Source: Soonwooa sp. | GTDB taxonomy: Bacteria; Bacteroidota; Bacteroidia; Flavobacteriales; Weeksellaceae | Assembly: GCF_030151385.1 (NCBI RefSeq) | Contig: NZ_JASLDS010000020.1 | Coordinates: 1-30,684, forward strand | Direction of reading: 5' to 3' | DNA: 30,684 bases | In this document: in pieces, positions 24,719 through 30,684 of the stretch | How positions within the stretch are numbered: the first letter of the stretch is position 1 | Layout of the letters: every line of letters begins with the position of its first letter | Position numbers and translations under genes: made by a program | The notes under the pieces: model-generated | Seen by the model: only the letters and a program-made list of their open reading frames with translations | Database searches by the model: none | Told to the model about the DNA's origin: nothing

Positions 24719-25078
24719 TAATCCGCATTAAGATTTGGCTACCAAAAGAAAAATTTAAGACCACATTTTTTGGTATTTAACAATATTCAAGAACGCCTAT
24801 AAAATAACTAACCTGAATTCGTAATTAAAAATTGACTTCTGTTTGAATGACTTTCAAAGATATTTTATCAAAATTTCTTAGCATTAAAACTTCTCATAAG
24901 GCTTCGATTCCACTCAGTAACCATGCTGCTCAACGAAGTGGTGTTACATCAAAAGAAAAACAACTTAGCCAAACGATCACTAAGTCCGCAAAAAAAATGA
25001 AAAAATGACCTAGAATCAATCAAAAAAATTCTACAAAAAAGGAATAAATCCTATATTGCTACTTCCAAATCACAAATC
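24719..25078. other. Intergenic region before the M48 peptidase gene
   Basis: 360 bp of AT-rich sequence. It contains a degenerate palindromic repeat (24901-24922) and otherwise nothing recognisable. No good TAnnTTTG box was found close to the start at 25079. TATATTGC near 25053 is a poor match. Confidence 0.45.
24901..24922 (-). repeat. Degenerate copy of the CTTCGA...CTCAGTAACC repeat
   Basis: The 22 bases read GCTTCGA-TTCC-ACTCAGTAACC. On the other strand this parallels the repeat nested in the two structured elements (GGTTACTGAGCGAAGTCGAAG), with one deletion and two substitutions. This short repeat is, as I recall, widespread between genes in Flavobacteriia. Confidence 0.5.
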
Positions 25079-27160
25079 ATGTACATAGACCTTTCCGAAA
25101 ATTTCAAAAAACAAAACAAAAAAGCAGTCTGGGCAATTGTTAGCTTTATCATTGTATATTTTCTAATATTTTTATTTTCCTGTGCCCTTACAGCAGCCTG
25201 TATTTTTGGTGGCTTATCATTGATCATAGCCAAACCAGCATTTTATACACTGATGGTAGGTGCAGGACTAATCGGATTTGGAGGATTTGTATTTTATTTC
25301 GTCATCAAATTCCTATTTAAAAAGCATGAAAACAACAATGCCAATCTGGTAGAGATAAAAAGAGAAGATCAACCTAAACTATTCGCTCTCATTGACGAAA
25401 TTGTTGCAGAAGTTGGCACCGACGCGCCCAAAAAGACCTTTCTTTCCAATGATGTTAATGCTTGCGTTTTTTATGATTCCAGCTTTTGGAGCATGTTCCG
25501 ACCAGTTAAGAAGAATCTAAACATCGGGCTAGGCTTGGTTAACGCAACAACAGCTCAAGAACTAAAAGCAATTCTCGCCCACGAATTTGGACATTTTTCT
25601 CAAAAATCGATGAAAGTTGGTAGTTATGTTTATAATGTTAATCAGATTATTTTTAACCTTGTCAACGAGGACGAAGCTTTCGAAAGACAGATGCAAAGCT
25701 TCTCTCAAACCAGCGGATACTTTTCATTCTTTGGAGGATTGGCAAGTCTTCTCATTCGACAAATCCAAAAAATTCTAAGAGCGATGTACGCCCAAGTTAA
25801 TGTTAGATACATGGCGCTTTCTCGAGAAATGGAATTCCACGCGGACGAAGTTGCTGCAAATGTGGCTGGCTCAAAAGCACTAGCAGAATCTTTACTTAGA
25901 CTTGATCTTGCAAACAAGGCTTACAACAACGTTATTGACGTTTATAATCAAAAATATGATGATGCTAAAGTAAGCCCAAATCTCTACATCGAACAAAGTT
26001 TTGTAATGAACTTTTTAGCAGAAGACAGCCAGCTAGATTACAAATACAATTTACCTGTTGTGAAACAAGAAGATGCTTCTTTATTTAACAAATCAAAATT
26101 GGTATTCAACAATCAATGGTCGTCACATCCCAGCAACGAAGACAGAATACAACGCCTCAACCAACTTAATATCATCAAAGAAGATAATCAAGAAAGTGCT
26201 TGGAGTTATTTTACAAATGTTGACGAAGTTCAGAAAAAAATGACGCAAAAGCTATTTTCATTTGTTAATTATACAGCAACAAAATCAGACTTTTCATTTG
26301 AAGACTTTCAAAAACATTATTGTGATGATATCGAAAGCAATAGATTCCCGATTGTTTTCAACAATTACTTTGACCAAAAGAATATCGATTTAATTCCTTT
26401 TTCTGAGATTGAAACATTGACAACTACCAAATCTTTCGAAGACCTATTTAGCAACGAAAAAGTTGATAGTGTTTATACATTGATAGCTTTAGAAAATGAT
26501 CTAGCAAGCATCAAAGCAATTGGAGACAAGTTAACCGACATCAAAACTTTTGACTACGATGGTACGCGATATTCCGACAAAGATGCTTTGAGTTTAGCAA
26601 AAAAAATAGAGTCCGAAATTGAAGATTACAAAAAATCGGTTTCAGAAAATGATAAAAATATTTTAGCCTATTTCTACCAAAAGTCGATACCAACATTATC
26701 ACAAGAGTTCGAAGAAAAATATGCGCGTTTCTACAATTTTGATTTAGCCTTTGAAGAACGCGCCAAAATATATACAGAAATAGATAACGCCTTGCAATTT
26801 GTAAGTCAAAGAACACAAGATGATACCATCAAAAAGAACTTTGAAATCATAAAACCATTAGAATCTGAGCTTAAAATAAACCTAAGAAAAATCTTAGCCA
26901 ATCCTTTATATGACAACCAAATACTTCAGCTGAATAGAAAAGATTTAGAACACTATGTTGACAATACTTTGGTATATTTTCATAATGGCGAATATTTTAC
27001 GGATAACCTCAAAATGCTATTTTTAGCAAATAATGAATATGCAAGGCTTCTTACAAGAACATACTTCCTCCACAAAAAGGATCTTCTGCAAACTTTCGAA
27101 AAAATAGAAGCTTTCAACAATAGCAACAAAACAATACTGCTAAAAGACAGCATTGGTTAA
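25079..27160 (+). CDS. M48 family membrane metallopeptidase
   Basis: The 693-residue protein has two N-terminal membrane segments (about 18-42 and 52-80). An HtpX/Ste24-like zinc protease domain follows: HEFGH at 168-172 with catalytic E169, and third ligand E252 within EMEFHADE (250-257). The DVNACVFYDSS block near 125-135 and the NLNIGLGLVN strand match M48 enzymes. A further helix pair may lie near 212-232. The C-terminal 300 residues (after about 380) are a long, charged, mostly helical region not found in E. coli HtpX, possibly for substrate or partner binding. The active site is complete. The likely role is membrane protein quality control, the usual M48 role; substrates are unknown. 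It stands alone. Confidence 0.88.
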   Translation: MYIDLSENFKKQNKKAVWAIVSFIIVYFLIFLFSCALTAACIFGGLSLIIAKPAFYTLMVGAGLIGFGGFVFYFVIKFLFKKHENNNANLVEIKREDQPKLFALIDEIVAEVGTDAPKKTFLSNDVNACVFYDSSFWSMFRPVKKNLNIGLGLVNATTAQELKAILAHEFGHFSQKSMKVGSYVYNVNQIIFNLVNEDEAFERQMQSFSQTSGYFSFFGGLASLLIRQIQKILRAMYAQVNVRYMALSREMEFHADEVAANVAGSKALAESLLRLDLANKAYNNVIDVYNQKYDDAKVSPNLYIEQSFVMNFLAEDSQLDYKYNLPVVKQEDASLFNKSKLVFNNQWSSHPSNEDRIQRLNQLNIIKEDNQESAWSYFTNVDEVQKKMTQKLFSFVNYTATKSDFSFEDFQKHYCDDIESNRFPIVFNNYFDQKNIDLIPFSEIETLTTTKSFEDLFSNEKVDSVYTLIALENDLASIKAIGDKLTDIKTFDYDGTRYSDKDALSLAKKIESEIEDYKKSVSENDKNILAYFYQKSIPTLSQEFEEKYARFYNFDLAFEERAKIYTEIDNALQFVSQRTQDDTIKKNFEIIKPLESELKINLRKILANPLYDNQILQLNRKDLEHYVDNTLVYFHNGEYFTDNLKMLFLANNEYARLLTRTYFLHKKDLLQTFEKIEAFNNSNKTILLKDSIG

Positions 27161-27247
27161 CTCAACAAAATATGAAAATCTAATCATCAAATAAACTTAT
27201 GATTTAATATTTCGTTGCGACTTATTAACTTTTAACGAATTTTCCAT

Positions 27248-27275
27248 AAAAGTAATAGACTTTTTTATTACTTTT
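27248..27275 (+). terminator. Possible weak terminator after the M48 gene
   Basis: AAAAGTAATA and TATTACTTTT are perfect 10-bp arms around eight bases. The stem is AT-rich and has no clean T run after it, so it may equally be a regulatory palindrome upstream of the two-component operon. Confidence 0.4.
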
Positions 27276-27302
27276 ATAATCTAATATACCCCAAATTCGG
27301 TA

Positions 27303-27333
27303 TTGGAAGTAATCGACTAATTAATAATCTTTG
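27303..27333 (+). promoter_or_regulatory. Promoter of the two-component operon
   Basis: TTG (27303-27305) is followed after 19 bp by TAATCTTTG, which differs from TAnnTTTG only by one extra base. The start of transcription would be close to 27340, leaving a leader of only about 10 nt before the ATG at 27349. Confidence 0.5.
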
Positions 27334-27348
27334 TATAAACTAATAACC

Positions 27349-27981
27349 ATGAAAATCCAAGTTGCTATTGTCGAAGATGATAAGAACTACAACAACACGT
27401 TAAAAAAGGTTATTAACTATAATGATCAGATGTGTTGTGTGGGGCAGTATTTCTCTGGCAAAGCAGCTCTGGATAATCTGCCTGATGTAGACCCTGAAAT
27501 CGTCCTGATGGATCTTCAACTCTACGATTCGTGGGGAACAGACATCATCAGAACTTTAAAAGCACAGCTTCCCAAAACACAATTTATCATTTGCACCAAC
27601 CATGAAGACGACGACAAAGTTTTTGATTCACTTAGATCTGGTGCTGTAGGTTACTTGGTAAAGGGTGAAAGTTTGGAAAATATTACACAAGCCATCATCA
27701 CTGCTAAAAATGGTGGTAGCCCAATGAGTAATAATATTGCCAAAAAAGTACTAAAGCACTTCCAAAATCAAGAGCAAGATCACCAATTGGTAGACGAGTT
27801 AACACCAACAGAAAAAAACATTCTTAATGGACTTGCAGAAGGTCTGCAGTACAAAGAAATTGCAGCCAACAAAGGCATCTCCCCCGAAACGGTGAAAAAA
27901 CATGTTGGTAGTATCTACAGAAAACTAAATGTCAACAACAAAGTTGAAGCTCTTAACAAACTCAACACGTCAAAACACTAA
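27349..27981 (+). CDS. NarL/FixJ-type response regulator
   Basis: The 210-residue protein starts at ATG 27349; a TTG six codons earlier lies in the promoter box and is rejected. The receiver domain (1-120) has the acidic pair E9-D10-D11, the phosphoacceptor D55 (IVLMDLQL), T83 and K105 (YLVKGES). The LuxR-type helix-turn-helix domain (about 145-205) shows LTPTEKNILNGLAEGLQYKEIAANKGISPETVKKHV. All key residues are intact. It is the first gene of an operon whose last gene encodes a matching histidine kinase, with two unknown genes between. The first codons share an identical leader with the next gene. Confidence 0.92.
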   Translation: MKIQVAIVEDDKNYNNTLKKVINYNDQMCCVGQYFSGKAALDNLPDVDPEIVLMDLQLYDSWGTDIIRTLKAQLPKTQFIICTNHEDDDKVFDSLRSGAVGYLVKGESLENITQAIITAKNGGSPMSNNIAKKVLKHFQNQEQDHQLVDELTPTEKNILNGLAEGLQYKEIAANKGISPETVKKHVGSIYRKLNVNNKVEALNKLNTSKH

Positions 27982-27996
27982 TAAAAACTAATAACC

Positions 27997-28602
27997 ATGA
28001 ATCAAGAAAACAACCAATCCGGACCAATCCCAAAAGAAAAAGCTTTACAAATGTTGAAAAGCTTTGAAGAAGCCTTTGGAGGTGATATTTTGGTAGATAA
28101 AACTTATAGGCTAAGTTATAACTTACTAAAAGGACTTATCGATCAGAAAAAAGATTTAGTATTGCGATTTGCACAAGTCGACAAAGAACTTAACCTTCTC
28201 TACACCGACGAAGCTGCTAAAACAAAACTCTTAATCAACCAAGATGTCGCCATAGAAGTTGATAGCCGTGCAAGTGATGCGATGCGAAAAAACTTTGATG
28301 ATACGACTAAGGGATTACGACCAAAGTTTGACCAATACATAACCAAAATGTTTGATGATGCTAGTAAGCACGAAAATACACGCCAAATAACGATTCCCTA
28401 CCAAAACAATTTTGATGCATTTGATCCACAAAATCATACAGGAATCGTTCTTCAGATGGCAATTGACAATACAGCTACAGACAAAACACGATTGCACAAA
28501 TTAACTTTTGTCATGTACTTCGAATCGTCTTTTTCAAAAGCAGGACAACCAGAAACTTACTTTGATATGATGGGACTTTGCCCTCCCGGTGATTGCAGAT
28601 GA
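27997..28602 (+). CDS. Unknown soluble protein within two-component operon
   Basis: The 201-residue protein has no signal peptide or membrane helix, so it is probably cytoplasmic. The first 130 residues look helical and highly charged (FEEAFGGDILVDKTYRLSYNLLKGL, DKELNLLYTDEAAKTKLLI). The last 70 are strand-rich (RQITIPYQNN, HTGIVLQMAID, HKLTFVMYFESSF) and end in MGLCPPGDCR, with two Cys in the last six residues. The family is not recognised. It overlaps the next gene by four bases (ATGA) and lies 15 bp after the regulator gene. It may modulate the regulator-kinase pair; that is inferred from position. Confidence 0.6.
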   Translation: MNQENNQSGPIPKEKALQMLKSFEEAFGGDILVDKTYRLSYNLLKGLIDQKKDLVLRFAQVDKELNLLYTDEAAKTKLLINQDVAIEVDSRASDAMRKNFDDTTKGLRPKFDQYITKMFDDASKHENTRQITIPYQNNFDAFDPQNHTGIVLQMAIDNTATDKTRLHKLTFVMYFESSFSKAGQPETYFDMMGLCPPGDCR

Positions 28603-29186
28603 CGCTGATATTTTACACTTACCTACTTGTTGTTTTCCTATGCTTTCTTTCGTCGATTTTCAATCGAAAAACAGAGCAGCATTACTTGTGGTTATATTTT
28701 GCTGTAGTATTCAGTAGTGAAACTTTAAATACCTTAAGGCTGATTCCTTACTCAATATATGTTTTTACAATACCATTGTATAGCCTGTATTTCATTTATT
28801 ATTTTAGTACAGAGGAAAAAAACAAAAAAATTAGTTGGATAGTAGCAGTCATCAATGTCATACTAAGTGCAGTATTTTTCGGAACCGAAGCCAATTATCA
28901 AATTATTCTCAGCGTCATATTATGTGTTGTCTATACATTCTTAAGTATTCGTTGGTTTTTCCTACAATTGCAAAACACAGATGTAACACCTATTTTTAAA
29001 AAACAAAAATTTTGGGTAGCAACAAGCTTGCTATTTTTTAGCATTGTCTTTATTTTCAGAATTGTTCCTACCAATCTATTAAATGTTATGGATGTGGAAT
29101 TTTTGCAATTGATAACAAAAAGTTTTATGATCGCAGTCGTCATTTCATACATTCTATTTTTAAAAGCTACGACTTGTAAAGCATGA
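28599..29186 (+). CDS. Six-helix membrane protein, candidate sensor partner of the kinase
   Basis: The start at ATG 28599 gives the ATGA overlap with the preceding gene; a TTG two codons earlier is less likely. The 195-residue protein has about six membrane segments with short loops (about 1-20, 28-48, 52-70, 80-97, 103-122, 140-160, and the final 170-190). I do not recognise a family. It overlaps the kinase gene by four bases (ATGA). As the kinase has only one helix and no sensing domain, this protein is a plausible membrane sensor or scaffold for it. This is inference. Confidence 0.6.
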   Translation: MTLIFYTYLLVVFLCFLSSIFNRKTEQHYLWLYFAVVFSSETLNTLRLIPYSIYVFTIPLYSLYFIYYFSTEEKNKKISWIVAVINVILSAVFFGTEANYQIILSVILCVVYTFLSIRWFFLQLQNTDVTPIFKKQKFWVATSLLFFSIVFIFRIVPTNLLNVMDVEFLQLITKSFMIAVVISYILFLKATTCKA

Positions 29187-30001
29187 TTCTAATGGTTGCA
29201 TATGAAGTTAAATTAACTTTTGCATTTGCCGTCGCGCTTTTGCTGCTTTTTTTGGGCTTCATTATCTTCGTTATTTTACTTTACAACAAAAATCAAATCA
29301 ACCACATCAAAGAAACACAAATCAAGGATATTGAGTACAAAAACAGTCTCCTTCAAAAGGAAATTGAAAAGCACAAATCACTACAATCCGAACGTGAGAG
29401 AATTTCTCATGATATGCATGATGATATTGGTACTGGTCTCTCTGCAATCAAATTACAATCAGAAATCCTAAAGCATAACATCGACAACAAAAGCATCAGC
29501 AAAGCCGAAATTGATGAGCTAATCAAAATATCAGAGGATATCAATTTATCGATGCGCGAAATTCTGTGGTCACTCAACTCATCCAACGACAACATTAGAA
29601 AGATGATTGACTACTGCAAAAGTTATATTGAAAGTTATCTTTCCAAGACAAAAATCCAGTTTTCTTATAATCAACAAATAGAGAATCCAGAACAAGAAGT
29701 TAGTGCTGAAGTACGCAGAAATATTCTGTTAATAGTAAAAGAAGCCTGTCATAATATCGTAAAACATAGCCAAGCAACATGTGTACTTTTTGAAGCTATC
29801 GAAAGCCAAGACTCTATTCAGATTTCCATACAAGACAATGGTATCGGAATACAGCAAGCACGTGTAGACGGTTATGGGCTTACAACAATGAAATCACGTG
29901 CAGAAAGTATTGGAGGTACATTCTATATTAAAACTGCCGAAGTAGGCTCTCAAATCTACATACAAATCCCTTGCATTCCCAAACTAAAAAGCGAAGAATA
30001 A
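29183..30001 (+). CDS. Sensor histidine kinase of the NarX/DesK type, no sensor domain
   Basis: The 272-residue protein starts at ATG 29183, overlapping the previous stop. One membrane helix (about 11-34) is followed by a coiled coil (about 36-72). The HisKA_3 dimerisation motif ERERISHDMHDDIGTGLSAI has phosphoacceptor H79. The ATPase domain (about 165-268) shows the N box EACHNIVKHS, the G1 box IQDNGIGI and the G2-like box GYGLTTMKSRAESIGG. All catalytic boxes are intact. There is no periplasmic, PAS, GAF or TPR sensing domain, so the signal must come through its single helix or a partner. The cognate regulator is the NarL-type protein at the start of the operon. Confidence 0.9.
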   Translation: MILMVAYEVKLTFAFAVALLLLFLGFIIFVILLYNKNQINHIKETQIKDIEYKNSLLQKEIEKHKSLQSERERISHDMHDDIGTGLSAIKLQSEILKHNIDNKSISKAEIDELIKISEDINLSMREILWSLNSSNDNIRKMIDYCKSYIESYLSKTKIQFSYNQQIENPEQEVSAEVRRNILLIVKEACHNIVKHSQATCVLFEAIESQDSIQISIQDNGIGIQQARVDGYGLTTMKSRAESIGGTFYIKTAEVGSQIYIQIPCIPKLKSEE

Positions 30002-30042
30002 AACTCTTCTTCTCTGAAACTACAATCACTTTCAAAGTTTTC

Positions 30043-30142
30043 TTAGGAGCTAATTCCCGCTTTCACTACTCGCTTTTTTGTGCCGAGCTATTTCCAACGG
30101 CATACAAAAAGAGCTCGAACATGCCGTTCAATCGGGGCTAAA
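30043..30142 (-). ncRNA. Flavo-1-like structured element, copy 3 (diverged)
   Basis: On the minus strand it begins AGCCCCGATTGAACGGCATG and ends GCGGGAATTAGCTCC. The outer helix is now CCCG/CGGG plus AGC/GCT. The inner helix is TTTTTTGTGCCG against CGGCATACAAAAA, with a changed sequence but kept pairing relative to copies 1 and 2. The conserved single-stranded parts (GAACGG, GAGCTC, GCGAGTAGTGA) are kept. This is closest to the typical Flavo-1 consensus as I recall it. Confidence 0.65.
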
Positions 30143-30145
30143 TTT

Positions 30146-30235
30146 CTAGCTAATAGCAATTGGATGTTAGCTCTTAGCTTATAGCTGATGGCTAATGGCT
30201 ATTAGCTAACAGCTGCCGTCTATTACCTATTGCTC
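30146..30235. repeat. Degenerate TAGCTAATAGC repeat tract 1
   Basis: About 90 bp made of imperfect 7-9 bp units around TAGCT/TTAGC/TGGCTAAT, with no fixed phase. It looks like decayed or slipped simple-sequence DNA rather than a gene. Confidence 0.75.
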
Positions 30236-30272
30236 TCTTATAGTAGATATAGTTTTGAATAAAAAAATTATC

Positions 30273-30296
30273 AAATACAGAACTGTATTTTTTTTC
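30273..30296 (+). terminator. Intrinsic terminator, probably of the two-component operon
   Basis: AAATACA and TGTATTT pair around GAAC, followed by a run of T. It is the first good plus-strand terminator after the kinase gene, 270 bp downstream of its stop. Confidence 0.55.
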
Positions 30297-30420
30297 TTAC
30301 TACTCATACCAGCAGGACGCTCGCATCTACAAAAAGAGCTTTTTTGTTTAGAATCGAACGAGCAAGATGCTCATATGAGCGAATGATTTTAGTTTCTCTA
30401 GACTAAGAACTTAAAGAGTT

Positions 30421-30536
30421 GCGCTAATAAGTAACAGCTAATAGCCATTAGCTACTAGTTGCTTCCTAGATCCTAACACCTAGTAGCTGCTATCTACCTC
30501 CTAATACCTGCTACCTTTTACCTACTTCCTATATGT
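30421..30536. repeat. Degenerate TAGC / CTACCT repeat tract 2
   Basis: It begins with TAGC-type units (AACAGCTAATAGCCATTAGC) like tract 1 and then drifts into CTACCT/CCTAATACC units. The second half reads as AGGTAG-type repeats on the other strand. Confidence 0.7.
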
Positions 30537-30546
30537 ATAAACCAAA

Positions 30547-30580
30547 AAAAGCTCATCAACAATGTTGATGAGCTTTTAAA
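30547..30580 (-). terminator. Terminator of the rRNA operon
   Basis: AAAAGCTCATCAA and TTGATGAGCTTTT pair perfectly (13 bp or more) around five bases. On the minus strand it begins a few bases after the 5S 3' end and is followed by seven T. It may also stop plus-strand transcription. Confidence 0.9.
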
Positions 30581-30585
30581 AAAAA

Positions 30586-30684
<99 letters not shown>

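Larger units (their letters stand above)
30002..30545. other. 544-bp repeat-rich spacer between the kinase and rRNA operons
   Basis: It contains a third Flavo-1-like element, two degenerate TAGC-type repeat tracts, a plus-strand terminator hairpin and a pair of related 16-bp units (30311-30326, 30361-30376). No protein-coding gene is supported. Confidence 0.7.

Overview
The window looks like a chromosomal segment of a flavobacterium, most likely of the Chryseobacterium/Weeksellaceae group. This is inferred from several signs. The DNA is AT-rich, starts lack Shine-Dalgarno sequences, and promoters follow the Bacteroidetes TTG/TAnnTTTG pattern. Exported proteins carry type IX secretion (T9SS) C-terminal sorting domains, and the families DUF6702, DUF6175 and delta-60 repeat proteins are present. 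No phage, transposase, integrase or CRISPR was found.

Layout. The left edge holds the 5' part of a tRNA-Phe gene (minus strand) with a textbook promoter. Next come a minus-strand pair (aspartate kinase, then a two-domain acyltransferase of the ornithine-lipid type) and, divergently, fbp and menC. A DUF6702 protein and a HupE/UreJ protein form a divergent pair next to an exported M1 metallopeptidase. From about 9.3 to 12.6 kb lie an unknown exported protein and three unknown membrane proteins, two of which end in a PH-like beta-rich domain. A Crp/Fnr-type regulator follows, then a large surface protein (beta-helix, five exact 99-residue FN3-like repeats, CHU_C type B sorting domain). groES and groEL are next, then a delta-60 repeat protein with a type A sorting domain.

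The most intriguing part is 20.9-24.5 kb: a tight five-gene operon encoding only exported proteins. They are a small secreted protein, a CsgG-family protein, a lipoprotein, a DUF6175 protein, and a protein with a CsgG-like head and two Cys-bracketed TPR-like units. I read this as a possible cell-envelope complex without a described function. It is bracketed by two near-identical 135-bp copies of a structured repeat. A third, diverged copy near the right end keeps the same stems by compensatory changes, and all three resemble the Flavo-1 RNA family (from memory).

The right part holds an M48 metallopeptidase and a four-gene two-component operon: NarL-type regulator, unknown soluble protein, six-helix membrane protein, and a histidine kinase with no sensor domain of its own. 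The operon runs towards a minus-strand rRNA operon, of which the 5S gene and its terminator are visible. About 540 bp between them is filled with repeats.
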